25,209 bases of DNA from CAZMUD01 sp964569715 (GCA_964569715.1 CAZMUD010000013.1:1-25209), one strand, 5' to 3'; shown: positions 14,037 to 22,736, counted from the first letter of the stretch. Program-made: numbers and translations. Notes: generated from the letters alone by a model not told the origin.

Positions 14037-16109
14037 ATGACTATATGGCCTCTAATTCCACTTATCACTTGTCTAACCTATATTCTTTTATTCGCACTGA
14101 CACTACAGTCCATAGAAAAGCGAATCAATAAGATATTTGCCCTCTATCTTGGTGTTGCTGCAGTCTGGAGCTTCACCTCCTTCATGCTCCATCTCAATGC
14201 CCTCCCACAACAGGCACTATTTTGGAATGAGCTCCTTATAGCCGCCTTAGTATGGACTTTGATTACCTACTACCACTTTATCCGAACCTACACTAACAAA
14301 CCCAGTGGGATGGGGGTATATCTTGGTTATGCCGTGGTTCTGGTTCTGGCAGCGCTTTGCTTCAGTGGCCGCATAGTCCAATACGCCTATATTGTTGATG
14401 GGGTTCTGCACCACAGCCTTGGAATTTCAATCTACTTTATCGGCGCCATTTCCTTCGCTTTTACAGGTGCCAGCATAGTGCTGCTAGTAAAGAAATATCG
14501 CAGCTCCACTGACCCGACAGACCGCAATAGAACAGCGTATTTAATGATAGGCTGGAGCATATTAGTCCCCCTCAGTTATTCCAACCTTATACCTGCCGTG
14601 GCTGGCCTTCCTCTAGCCCATATTGGCAACCTCGCTAATACATTAATTATTGCCTATACCATCAGGAAATATCACCTGCTTGCTATCAGGTTTGTGCTAC
14701 GGAGAGGACTGGCGTACTTAATCTTTGCTAGTGCTCTCCTTGGTATATATATAGGTTCGATATTAATTTGGCATAAGTTCTTCCCTGACCTGCCGCTTTA
14801 CAGTGTCTTACTACTCGCCTCCGGTTTAGCCTTCTTGCTAGCATTACTGGCTCGCCCACTAAGGTATTTTATCCAAGAACGGATAGACCGCCTCTTTTAC
14901 CGTGGAACTTATGATTACCGCCAGATGCTGCTCAACTTCTCCACCAAGGTAAGCAATGTTCTTGACTTGGGCGAATTGGCACAAAGCATGCTAGACCTAG
15001 TAGTAAAAACCATGCATGTTAAACAGGCAGCTCTGCTATTCTCTGGGATTGAGGGCGGTTATTTCAACACCCGTTTTGTCCAGCAAACTACCAAAGAAGA
15101 ACCATTCGCTAAGCTGAGGCTCGCCAATGACAATCCGGTTGTAACCTGGCTGGCTACTGAAGGCAAGGTTTTCCAGCGAGAGTTCATAGATGCCATACCA
15201 CAATTTAAGGGTCTTTGGGAGGTAGAGAGGATTGCCCTTAATGCTCTGGGAGTAGAGCTACTTTGCCCAATAAGGAGCAAGGGCAGCTTAATCGGCATCC
15301 TGGCTTTGGGTAAAAAACAATCCGACTCCCCATACTCTGACGAGGAAACAGACCTGCTCATGACCATGGCTAATGAAGTAGCCATAGCTGTAGAAAATGC
15401 CAGTATGCTTGATAGCCTCAAAAGCCAACAGCTTCAAGTGGAGCAGCTCCTAGCGCAGGTAGTCCTGGCTCAAGAGGAGGAGCGGAAGAGGATTTCCATT
15501 GATCTCCATGACAGCGTTGCCCAATGGTTAGTTGCCACCTCATATCGTATGCAGACCCTTAGTCATGGTCTCTCCGGAGATGAAGGCACTAACACTCGAG
15601 GTGAGCTAGCTGGCATGGAAAGTACTATCACTAAAAGCCTGCAAGAGTTACGCCGGGTAGTGGTTGGCCTCCGTCCACCCGATTTGAATGAACTGGGGCT
15701 TACCCATGCCCTACAGCAGAGTCTTGATGATTTGAGGGCCGACGGCCTAGATTGCAAATTTAGTCAGGTGGGCACACCGATCCGACTGCCATCAAGCATG
15801 GAGATAACTGCTTACCGCGTAGTCCAGGAAGCTCTTACTAACATCCGCAAGCACGCTAATGCTACCAAAATAAATCTCCGCCTGCAGTTTCAGAAAAATA
15901 AGCTCCTGGTTGAGATTCGTGACAATGGCCAGGGTTTTGACCGCTCTCAAATGCTGGATAGTGCCATATCTATAGGACACATGGGCCTATTAGGTATGAA
16001 ACAGAGAGCCGAGATGCTGGGCGGGGGTATCAAGATAAAGACAGACGAAGGGAAGGGAACTACGATAATCCTGAGTCTTCCCACTCATCCCCAAATAGAG
16101 GAGAGATAA
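14037..16109 (+). CDS. 7TM-GAF sensor histidine kinase, NarL/DegS type
   Basis: Residues 1-275 contain seven to nine hydrophobic helices, consistent with the 7TM histidine-kinase sensor module. A GAF-like domain covers about 296-455. A HisKA_3 dimerisation segment starts at about 478 with EEERKRISIDLHDSVAQ; His491 is the predicted phosphorylation site. The HATPase domain has an N box EALTNIRKHANA (598-609), G1 DNGQGF (629-634) and G2 GHMGLLGMKQR (647-657), all intact. The start ATG has AAGGG nine bases upstream. Its TAA is immediately followed by the ATG of the response regulator, so the two are translationally coupled partners. The membrane sensor suggests a small hydrophobic or envelope signal; the ligand is unknown. 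Confidence 0.92.
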   Translation: MTIWPLIPLITCLTYILLFALTLQSIEKRINKIFALYLGVAAVWSFTSFMLHLNALPQQALFWNELLIAALVWTLITYYHFIRTYTNKPSGMGVYLGYAVVLVLAALCFSGRIVQYAYIVDGVLHHSLGISIYFIGAISFAFTGASIVLLVKKYRSSTDPTDRNRTAYLMIGWSILVPLSYSNLIPAVAGLPLAHIGNLANTLIIAYTIRKYHLLAIRFVLRRGLAYLIFASALLGIYIGSILIWHKFFPDLPLYSVLLLASGLAFLLALLARPLRYFIQERIDRLFYRGTYDYRQMLLNFSTKVSNVLDLGELAQSMLDLVVKTMHVKQAALLFSGIEGGYFNTRFVQQTTKEEPFAKLRLANDNPVVTWLATEGKVFQREFIDAIPQFKGLWEVERIALNALGVELLCPIRSKGSLIGILALGKKQSDSPYSDEETDLLMTMANEVAIAVENASMLDSLKSQQLQVEQLLAQVVLAQEEERKRISIDLHDSVAQWLVATSYRMQTLSHGLSGDEGTNTRGELAGMESTITKSLQELRRVVVGLRPPDLNELGLTHALQQSLDDLRADGLDCKFSQVGTPIRLPSSMEITAYRVVQEALTNIRKHANATKINLRLQFQKNKLLVEIRDNGQGFDRSQMLDSAISIGHMGLLGMKQRAEMLGGGIKIKTDEGKGTTIILSLPTHPQIEER

Positions 16110-16739
16110 ATGGACGCCATCCGGATACTTCTAGTTGATGACCACCAGGTTGTGCGCGAGGGTCTGCGGCGCATGCTGGAGCTTGAAGCCGATTTGAAGG
16201 TAGTGGGTGAAGCAGCCGATGGTACAGAGGTGCTCACTCAGGCAGAGTCACTCTCCCCGGAGGTTATCCTAATGGACATCAAGATACCCGGGGTAGATGG
16301 GATTGAGCTTACTCGACAGCTAAAGGAAAAAGAGCCCTCCTGCAATGTCATTATGCTGACCCTGTATGATGAATACCTGACTCAGGCTATCGAGGCCGGG
16401 GCAACAGGTTACCTCCTTAAGGATATTAAGCGCGAGGAACTAGTAAGAGCTATCCGAGCCGTCCACCAGGGACGCTCACCACTTAACCTGTCTCTCAGTC
16501 AAGAGCAACTAGCCGAATTTGTCACCCCGGTTGAGAGCCAACAGCAAGCTTATCTCTCAGAGCGGGAATTAGCCACCCTCCGTCTGATTGCTGATGGTAA
16601 AACCACCAAAGGGATTGCTACCCAGCTTTTTTTAAGCGAGGCCTCGGTTAAGAGAAGCGTACGTCTCATCCTTGACAAACTCGGTGTCCATAACCGCTCT
16701 GAGGCAGTATCAGAAGCCTACAAAAGAAGCCTGATTTAA
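16110..16739 (+). CDS. NarL/LuxR-family response regulator
   Basis: Residues 4-120 are a receiver domain with acidic residues in LLVDDH (Asp10, Asp11), phospho-acceptor Asp56 (MDIKIPG), Thr84 and Lys104 (LKDIKREE). Residues 146-207 are a LuxR-type helix-turn-helix (LSERELATLRLIADGKTTKGIA, with recognition helix SEASVKRSVRLIL). AGGAG ahead of the ATG lies within the end of the kinase gene. It is predicted to be phosphorylated by the adjacent kinase and to bind DNA as a dimer; targets are unknown but could include the divergent pilus operon. Its receiver is a close paralogue of the next gene's. Confidence 0.93.
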   Translation: MDAIRILLVDDHQVVREGLRRMLELEADLKVVGEAADGTEVLTQAESLSPEVILMDIKIPGVDGIELTRQLKEKEPSCNVIMLTLYDEYLTQAIEAGATGYLLKDIKREELVRAIRAVHQGRSPLNLSLSQEQLAEFVTPVESQQQAYLSERELATLRLIADGKTTKGIATQLFLSEASVKRSVRLILDKLGVHNRSEAVSEAYKRSLI

Positions 16740-16789
16740 CACCACGTGAGCCTTCAGGCTCTCTAGATTGACCCCTTTGGCTCATAGAG

Positions 16790-16830
16790 CTATCCTTTTG
16801 AGACTTCCGAAGTTGGTATCAAAAGGATAG
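16790..16830. repeat. Perfect 12-bp hairpin between the two regulator genes
   Basis: CTATCCTTTTGA (16790-16801) pairs with TCAAAAGGATAG (16819-16830). The 17-base loop contains a smaller inverted repeat, ACTT-CCG-AAGT. It sits in the 163-bp gap between the paralogous regulators. No T-tract follows, so it is not a typical terminator. A smaller hairpin, GAGCC-TTCA-GGCTC, lies at 16748-16761. It may be an attenuator, a processing site or a dyad operator. Confidence 0.5.
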
Positions 16831-16902
16831 AATCAGTTAGGGTAAATTGCCCTCTAATACTGGCTTTTTCCCACGGTAAGGTCAACAAGAACGGAGGAAT
16901 AA

Positions 16903-17691
16903 ATGGAGAAAGACATCCGGATTCTGGTGGTTGATGACCACCAGGTTGTGCGCGAGGGTCTGCGGCACATGCTGGAACAGGAAGAAGATATGGAGCTCGT
17001 AGGCCAAGGCGCTAACAGTGAAGAAGCCCTATTCCAAGTAGAAATCCTTTCCCCGAACACAGTGCTGATGGACATTAAGATGCCTGGGATGGATGGGATT
17101 GAGCTTACTCAGCAGATAAAGCAAAAACACCCCTCCTGTAATGTCATCATACTGACCCTGTATGACCAATACCTGAATCAGGCTATCGAGGCCGGGGCAA
17201 CGGGTTACATCCTTAAGGATATTAAGCGCGAGGAACTCACCCAAGCCATTAGGCAGATCCACCATGGTGAAGTGGTGATTAGCGAGGGTATCAAATCTCA
17301 AACTCGAATCGAGTATGAAGAAAGACCTGACAAAAAGACAGCAGAAGACGCCGGCACACTGGTTGAAGAGTTGCAGCTAGTTCTACCTCCACCTGTTGAG
17401 GCTAACCAGTTGATGAGATTCGCTGGTCGAACAGAGGAGACACTTCAGTCCCGCGTGCTGCAGGTGGTTGGTTCCTGGCAGGAGGGCACCATCATGACGG
17501 TCGTCTTAAACAAGGCTGTAGAGCTGGCAGATATCCTGAATAAGCTGAGAGCGATATCCGAGGTAGAAGCAGTAGGAGAAACGCCACCGGCAGGAGAGAG
17601 CAACTCTAAACTTCTTAAGAAAGCCACCGCCATACCAAGGCTAAAAAATAGAATCAGGAAGACTATCTTTGTAACTTTAAAAAAAAGCTAG
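16903..17691 (+). CDS. Response regulator with GSW output module instead of a DNA-binding domain
   Basis: Residues 3-125 are a complete receiver: Asp11/Asp12, phospho-acceptor Asp57 (MDIKMPGMDG), Thr85, Lys105. It is near identical to the preceding regulator over long stretches. There is no helix-turn-helix after it. A linker (126-154) leads to a module at 155-227 with GSWQEGTIMTVVLNK (190-204), the same as residues 255-324 of the coiled-coil protein that begins the pilus operon. Both proteins also end in a basic tail (RKTIFVTLKKS here, GGIKLNLKEA there). GGAGG lies seven bases before the ATG. The likely role is phosphorylation-controlled protein interaction, perhaps with the pilus ATPase complex. 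Function is inferred, not known. Confidence 0.82.
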   Translation: MEKDIRILVVDDHQVVREGLRHMLEQEEDMELVGQGANSEEALFQVEILSPNTVLMDIKMPGMDGIELTQQIKQKHPSCNVIILTLYDQYLNQAIEAGATGYILKDIKREELTQAIRQIHHGEVVISEGIKSQTRIEYEERPDKKTAEDAGTLVEELQLVLPPPVEANQLMRFAGRTEETLQSRVLQVVGSWQEGTIMTVVLNKAVELADILNKLRAISEVEAVGETPPAGESNSKLLKKATAIPRLKNRIRKTIFVTLKKS

Positions 17692-17746
17692 GCTAGATAG
17701 GTATTCAGCGCACCTTGTCTTCCAGCGCTAGCGTCGTGCCATCTCA

Positions 17747-18694
17747 TCACTCAGCTAGATTAGACCCTTCATCCATATCCTGTTTCATCAACCGAATAAG
17801 CTCCATATTGTATCGACGGTGAAACCGCTTTGCTGCATCACCTGGCCAGTCGTAGAAGCCCTTGCCGCTTTTCATGCCCAGTTCGCCTCGCTCCACCCGC
17901 TCAGCAATAGGCCCCCAAGGCTCTAGACCCCGCTCTTTTGCCATCATATAACTGAAGTCCAATCCGATTAAGTCTAGACGCTTGAAGTAGCCAGTGTAGG
18001 CCATACGACGGCCGAAGCCGAATGATATTATGTCATCTATCATACTTGGGCTGCATACCTCCTGGTCCACCAATGACTGAACCTCCCGCCCGATTGCCCC
18101 TTGGATTCGATTTCCAATGAACCCCGGTAGTTCAACATCGATGACAACCACCTTCTTCCGCAAACCCCGCAATACCCGGGCTACCAGCTCCACTACCTCC
18201 CGGTCCGTCCTTTCTCCCCCAACCACCTCCACCAGAGGGATGAAGTGAGGCGGCTGAAAGTAGTGTGTCGCCAAGATGCGCTCCGGGTGCTTGGCTGCAG
18301 AAGCAATCTCGCTAACCATCAGCGTCGAGGTATTTGTTGCCAAGATAGCCGGAGGCGGACAGAGCTCGTCAAGCCTGGCGAATATCTGCTGCTTCAAAGA
18401 TAACCTCTCAAGTACCGATTCGATGACGTAATCGGCACCTGATGCTGCGTCTCCCAGGTCAGTGGTAGGCCGCAGCCGACCATATGTAGCCTTAGCTTCC
18501 TCAGCGGTCAGCAACTGCGCCTCCACCATCAAATCAAGGTCCTCGCCAGCCCTCTCCATAGCCTTCTGGCTGGTGGCTTCCGTCGTGTTATAGAGACTGA
18601 CGTGATAACCAAATCGAGCGAACTCCACCCCGATGCCGAAGCCCATCAGCCCGGCACCAATAACGGCTACACGCTCTACGCTCTTCTCCTTCAT
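17747..18694 (-). CDS. 3-hydroxyacyl-CoA dehydrogenase, NAD-binding type
   Basis: NAD-dependent oxidation of L-3-hydroxyacyl-CoA to 3-ketoacyl-CoA, as in beta-oxidation or butyrate-type metabolism. With numbering from a GTG at 18706, the Rossmann motif is VAVIGAGLMGFGI (13-25). Catalytic residues are visible: Ser127 in NTSTLMVSEIA, His148 in ATHYFQPPHFIPLVEVV, Glu160, and Asn199 in PGFIGNRIQ. The C-terminal domain is complete (GKGFYDWP). Length of about 315 is normal for the single-function enzyme. The ATG at 18694 is preferred: GGAGGG lies just upstream of it and overlaps the GTG alternative. HY instead of the usual HFFNP pattern leaves room for related enzymes acting on other 3-hydroxy acids. 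Neighbours are not fatty-acid genes. Confidence 0.88.
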   Translation of the reverse strand: MKEKSVERVAVIGAGLMGFGIGVEFARFGYHVSLYNTTEATSQKAMERAGEDLDLMVEAQLLTAEEAKATYGRLRPTTDLGDAASGADYVIESVLERLSLKQQIFARLDELCPPPAILATNTSTLMVSEIASAAKHPERILATHYFQPPHFIPLVEVVGGERTDREVVELVARVLRGLRKKVVVIDVELPGFIGNRIQGAIGREVQSLVDQEVCSPSMIDDIISFGFGRRMAYTGYFKRLDLIGLDFSYMMAKERGLEPWGPIAERVERGELGMKSGKGFYDWPGDAAKRFHRRYNMELIRLMKQDMDEGSNLAE

Positions 18695-18744
18695 ACTACC
18701 CTCCACTATAAATTATAGCTCTAAAAAGAAATGGACAAGGTCTG

Positions 18745-19551
18745 TTAACGCTCAATCTGTTTAATCTGATAGTGCAGCTTGCCCGCCGGTGCTGTTATCT
18801 CCACCGTTTCTCCCTGGCCTTTACCCACAATAGCTTGACCTATAGGTGAAGCACTGGAAATCTTGCCTCTAGCTGGGTCTGCCTCGCTGGAACTGACGAG
18901 TGTATAGCGCAGCTCTTCGCCAGAGTCAAGGTCACGGAGGATAACACTATCGCCAATGCCTATCGTGAGAGCACCCTTCCGTTTCTCATCAATAACAACG
19001 GCTGACTTTAGAGTCTCTTCCAGTTCCATAATCCGTCCCTCTAATTGCCCGCGCTGTTCCCTAGCTGCCTGTAGAGGCACGTTCTCACGAAAGTCCTTAT
19101 CGGCGGCTGCTCTACGTATTTCCTCAATAGCTTGAGGGCGCTTGCTCTGAAGAGCAGCCAGCTCAGCTTCCAGTTCAGCATACCCCTGCTGTGTTAAAGA
19201 GACAGTCTCCAACGGACCCTGTCTGGAAGAAGGCCGCAGTCTAGTTTTGCCCTTCCTAGCCTTAAGGTGAATAGCTAGATTAGTCTTACTCCACCCCTTT
19301 TTCTTGGCATAAGCCAGGAAGGCTCGTATCAGCTCAAGCTTTCTCATGTAATCGGTATCCGATGTTGATAACCGCTCGGCATAGTTAGCTACCCCAGCAG
19401 CAGTGAGTCCAGCAAAAGGTCGTTCCCAGCCAAACCAGCGAACAAATTTATATATCTCCTGCTGACTTGCCCTTTTTTCTTCGGGTGGTAAGCTAGCCAG
19501 AAAATGGCCGGCTGCTTCACCCAAGCTTAAGTCCTGACTGCCACCACTCAT
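18745..19551 (-). CDS. greA: GreA-like transcription factor with integrase-like N-terminal domain
   Basis: Residues 116-190 form the GreA antiparallel coiled coil, with tip residues Asp153 and Glu156 in DKDFREN matching the acidic pair that enters the RNA polymerase secondary channel. Residues 195-268 are the FKBP-like domain (IGDSVILRDLDSGEE, SPIGQAIVGKGQGETV). E. coli GreA has 158 residues; here about 110 extra come first. Residues 12-98 (FLASLPPEEKRASQQEIYKF through FLAYAKKKGW) look like the helical SAM-like core-binding domain of tyrosine recombinases, without the catalytic half. A basic linker (98-110) joins them. Expected role: rescue of backtracked polymerase; the extra domain may add DNA binding. 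The ATG has a GGGGG stretch upstream at rather long spacing. Confidence 0.86.
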   Translation of the reverse strand: MSGGSQDLSLGEAAGHFLASLPPEEKRASQQEIYKFVRWFGWERPFAGLTAAGVANYAERLSTSDTDYMRKLELIRAFLAYAKKKGWSKTNLAIHLKARKGKTRLRPSSRQGPLETVSLTQQGYAELEAELAALQSKRPQAIEEIRRAAADKDFRENVPLQAAREQRGQLEGRIMELEETLKSAVVIDEKRKGALTIGIGDSVILRDLDSGEELRYTLVSSSEADPARGKISSASPIGQAIVGKGQGETVEITAPAGKLHYQIKQIER

Positions 19552-19588
19552 CTCTGGGATACCCCCTATAAATACTATTAGGCTCCCT

Positions 19589-20776
19589 TCAACCTCTTCT
19601 GCCTAAGGGAAAGGGGAGCTTTATCATCTCAATAGTCTTAGATAACGCCTTGTGTCCTATCAATTTCAACGCCACCCTGCCATGCCAATCAAAGGACAAA
19701 TCATCTGCTTTAAGCAAAGCCTCATCAATCCTGTTGGATTTTATTATGTCAAATATCCTGTCAATCTGCCTATCGCTCAGCAGTTCATAAAATTTCCGAG
19801 CCCAGTAGCCTACTTTTAGCTCCTGCCCCAGCCTCTTTTTCCACACTCTCTCATAATTAGCCAGATTCTTGGCAGACAGGGTATCACTTGCCAAAGCCTG
19901 ATGCAAACTATTAGCCGCAATATCAGCGCACAGCAGACCATAGTAGATACCACCACCGGTGGTTGGCTTCACCTGCCCAGCCGCAGTTCCCACTACCAAT
20001 ACCCTATCACTATAGCTTCTAGCTAACGGTTTTAACGGAACCCCGCCATAGCTCAGCTCAGCCTCAGCCGAAGCTATTTTCCCCCGAGCCACCAGGGACG
20101 ACATTAACCTTCTTAGATAAAGCCCCGGGTTACGACGGGACAGCAACCCCACTAGAGCCCTCTGTGGTAAAGTAGGCACCAGCCAGGCAAAAAAACCGGG
20201 AGCTATCTCCTGGCCGAAATAGACTTCCACCTCATCCACCCCCATTGCTTCTACCTCAGCCTGGGCTCCCATAACAAAATCACCAACCTTACCCAAACCC
20301 AACCCCTCAACCAGTTTCGAGCCAAAGCCAGTGGTAATAACTGCCGCTCTTGCCTCAAAAAAGCCTAATCCTGCTCCCTGACCAGCTATCTCAATTCTAA
20401 CCCTATCATTCCTGACCTCTATATTCCTAACCGGGCTATTTAACACATATTCCACTCCTTTATCCTGAGCCCGGCTGGCTAAAGCTACATTAAAAGCTGC
20501 CCGGTCCACAATACAGGCTTGAGGTTCCTGCCGCCACAGGCTTAGAAGCTTCCCCGAAGGCGAAAAAAACCTGGCACTATTCGCCCGCCTAAAAATAACA
20601 CCATCATCAACGGCAAAGGAGCTAACACACTCCTGACTGATAATGCCAGTGCAGCAAACCGGCTCCTCCAGCCTTTCCTTCTGCTCCACCACCGCCACCC
20701 CATACCCCATATCGGCCAGCCTATAAGCTACCTGGCTCCCGACTGGTCCGCCACCTATGACTATCACATCATACAA
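19589..20776 (-). CDS. Geranylgeranyl-reductase-family FAD-dependent oxidoreductase
   Basis: The N-terminal dinucleotide fold DVIVIGGGPVGSQVAYRL (3-20) binds FAD. CCTGIIS (41-47) and the second FAD motif RVLVVGTAAGQVKPTTGGGIYYG (258-280) are the hallmarks of the geranylgeranyl reductase family (COG0644). That family reduces isoprenoid double bonds, for example in menaquinone side chains or isoprenoid lipids, or halogenates and oxidises other substrates. The length of 395 is usual. The start is TTG at 20776 with AGGGAG eight bases upstream; there is no ATG close by. Thirty-seven bp separate its stop from the GreA-like gene's start. The substrate cannot be told from sequence. Confidence 0.85.
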   Translation of the reverse strand: MYDVIVIGGGPVGSQVAYRLADMGYGVAVVEQKERLEEPVCCTGIISQECVSSFAVDDGVIFRRANSARFFSPSGKLLSLWRQEPQACIVDRAAFNVALASRAQDKGVEYVLNSPVRNIEVRNDRVRIEIAGQGAGLGFFEARAAVITTGFGSKLVEGLGLGKVGDFVMGAQAEVEAMGVDEVEVYFGQEIAPGFFAWLVPTLPQRALVGLLSRRNPGLYLRRLMSSLVARGKIASAEAELSYGGVPLKPLARSYSDRVLVVGTAAGQVKPTTGGGIYYGLLCADIAANSLHQALASDTLSAKNLANYERVWKKRLGQELKVGYWARKFYELLSDRQIDRIFDIIKSNRIDEALLKADDLSFDWHGRVALKLIGHKALSKTIEMIKLPFPLGRRG

Positions 20777-20864
20777 CTTTACTCTCCCTAGTCTTGGGAA
20801 TAACCTACATAAATCATATTAACATTATAATTTATCTCGAATTAAGGAAGGTTAATTAATAATC

Positions 20865-21212
20865 CTATGTAGCCCTTCCCCTCCTTCGCTTTATAAGCCT
20901 ATTGAGATAATAGACTAATGCGGGTAAAATGGTAATAGCAACGATAACCAGAACAGAGTTAAACCCGGTAATACTAATACCAATCAGCCTATTCAGGAGA
21001 AGAAGACTGAGTGTTACTACAACTATGGACAGCCCGAAGGACAGGGTCACCCGTTCTATGACATTTATCTGCCTGAAGAAGACAAGAGTCCAGGCAAAGC
21101 CAGGCAGGAAGAACACCAATATGAAACCCAGTATCGCCCTAATGATAGGCAAGCGCTCAAGAAAGGGAAAGACAAATCCGAAAAGCTCCCTAAGTGGAGA
21201 TAGCCAATCCAT
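20865..21212 (-). CDS. Small DUF1616-like membrane protein
   Basis: The 115-residue product has three hydrophobic helices (about 26-46, 54-74 and 83-104) and a strongly basic tail, KRRRGR. ILGFILVFFLPGFAWTLVFF followed by a short loop and ERVTLSFGLSI resembles the N-terminal membrane part of DUF1616 proteins, which are normally longer and often sit near glycosylation or surface-polymer genes. It is divergent from the GT-C-like gene, with only 41 bp between starts. Possibly a stand-alone version of the DUF1616 membrane domain; function unknown. Confidence 0.65.
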   Translation of the reverse strand: MDWLSPLRELFGFVFPFLERLPIIRAILGFILVFFLPGFAWTLVFFRQINVIERVTLSFGLSIVVVTLSLLLLNRLIGISITGFNSVLVIVAITILPALVYYLNRLIKRRRGRAT

Positions 21213-21253
21213 GACCTTTATTCCTCTCTATCAATATTTAGTTTGGATGGTAT

Positions 21254-22726
21254 ATGGCCTTGCTCAACATTCATAGGATGCCGAGACTTGATTATCTAAT
21301 GCTACTCCCCATACTGGGGCTAGCCTTTTACATCGCTTTCATTCCACACCAGGGCTATCCCTACCCCCTGCATGTTGATGAGTGGGTTCACCTAGTTCTC
21401 TCCAAGGGGCTCGTGGAGACGGGAAGCATTATCTTTCCTGGCTCATTCTTACTGGAGGTTGGCTTCCATCTATTCTGGGGCGTTTTCCAAACTATTAGTG
21501 GTATTTCCTGGATGGACATCTTCAGATACTTCCCAGGCATCATTTTCATAATCACCGTTCTATCAGTCTATATCCTGGCTCGGAGGGAGGGGTTTGGTTT
21601 GGAGGCTGCCTTCTTTACCTGCTTGATACCGACCACTGTAGGAACACTGGGTCCCGCCTTCCTAGTGCCGACGTCTATGGGACTGCTATTTACCCCTCTA
21701 ATTCTCTTTCTAGCCTTCAATTTTAGAACCGTCTGGTCTTATCTATTAATCTTTATCCTCATCTCTTTTCTGCTCTCGATACATGCCCCCTCAGCAATCT
21801 GCCCAATCATCGTGCTTACTCCCTATATCCTACTCAATTTAAAAGGTAACTTCAAGCACAGCTTGGGGTTGATATTAATCTTCGTCATCCCTTTCCTGGC
21901 AGTATTCCCCTGGATATTTAATCTGTTGCTGCCCACAGCTAAGAGCCTGCTTACTCCACAACCTGTTACGGGATTTGTCCAGTTACCCCGAGTTATACAG
22001 ACCTATGGTTATCTCCCCATTGCATTCTGTCTTCTGGGGGCTTTCCTGCTGGCAATACGGGGCGGCAAGAAGAACTACGGCCTAGTATTAGGCTTGCTGA
22101 CCTTGCTGCTAATGCTGGTTACCTTTTTTACATTCCACTACGGAGTGTCAATAATGTATGAGCGGGGGCTGACGTATATGATGCTGATGGTAAGCATTGT
22201 TGCCGGGGCTGGATTGATGGGAGTGAAGAACCTCAAGCTGCCAGCCAGGCTCAGCACCCGGCTAAAAGTGCCTCTCATTATCAGGCAAAATGTGGGTAGA
22301 TTCTTGTGCCTAGTCCTTATTGGTATAACACTGGCGATAACTATCCCTGACCGCCTGGATAGTCCCTACTACTACATGATAGACGAGGAAGATTATCAGG
22401 CGTTTGTCTGGATTAAAGATAACATCAATGAGGATTATGAGAAGGCAATACTAGACCCGTGGAAGGCTACCGCCTTTACTGCCATCACCGATAAAAATAT
22501 TTATACCAGAATACACGCCTACCCCATGGATATAGATAACGAAGCCTATGCCTTCCTCAGGAGTGGCAGCGCCGATACCACCTTCCTGCGAAAAAACGGG
22601 CTTTCTGTCATTTACACTCGTGTTTATGAAGGGCCCCAACGTGGGAATATTGAGTATAGTAGTGACAATCCTGACCTAGTTGAGGTGGCAAAGAATATCT
22701 ACCGGCTCAAGGAAGCCGAGAAATGA
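21254..22726 (+). CDS. GT-C-like multi-pass membrane glycosyltransferase candidate
   Basis: A 490-residue protein with about ten hydrophobic helices and a hydrophilic C-terminal domain (about 380-490). The first extracytoplasmic loop carries HVDEWVH (40-46). An Asp-Glu pair at this place is typical of GT-C fold enzymes (PMT, STT3, ArnT-like), which transfer sugars from polyprenyl-phosphate donors to proteins or lipids outside the cell. The C-terminal part (EEDYQAFVWIKDNINEDYEK, then AILDPWKATAFTAIT) resembles soluble tails of such membrane proteins. Pilins and surface proteins in the window are possible acceptors, but that is only a suggestion. Start is uncertain: ATG 21254 has a weak GGATGG upstream, and ATG 21278 is an alternative. 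Confidence 0.68.
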   Translation: MALLNIHRMPRLDYLMLLPILGLAFYIAFIPHQGYPYPLHVDEWVHLVLSKGLVETGSIIFPGSFLLEVGFHLFWGVFQTISGISWMDIFRYFPGIIFIITVLSVYILARREGFGLEAAFFTCLIPTTVGTLGPAFLVPTSMGLLFTPLILFLAFNFRTVWSYLLIFILISFLLSIHAPSAICPIIVLTPYILLNLKGNFKHSLGLILIFVIPFLAVFPWIFNLLLPTAKSLLTPQPVTGFVQLPRVIQTYGYLPIAFCLLGAFLLAIRGGKKNYGLVLGLLTLLLMLVTFFTFHYGVSIMYERGLTYMMLMVSIVAGAGLMGVKNLKLPARLSTRLKVPLIIRQNVGRFLCLVLIGITLAITIPDRLDSPYYYMIDEEDYQAFVWIKDNINEDYEKAILDPWKATAFTAITDKNIYTRIHAYPMDIDNEAYAFLRSGSADTTFLRKNGLSVIYTRVYEGPQRGNIEYSSDNPDLVEVAKNIYRLKEAEK

Positions 22727-22736
22727 GAGTGATTTG

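Noticed and set aside
16790..16830. Intrinsic terminator between the two regulators
   Set aside because: The stem is strong but is followed by AATCAGTTAGGG, with no run of T on either useful side.
17692..17746. Terminator between the converging genes at 17691 and 17747
   Set aside because: Only short GCGC pairings around 17707-17730 are present, with no stable stem plus T-tract.
18745..19551. Phage integrase or integron fragment suggested by the SAM-like domain
   Set aside because: The recombinase catalytic half with its Arg-His-Arg-Tyr residues is absent, and the frame runs straight into an intact GreA, so this is a fusion and not a mobile element.
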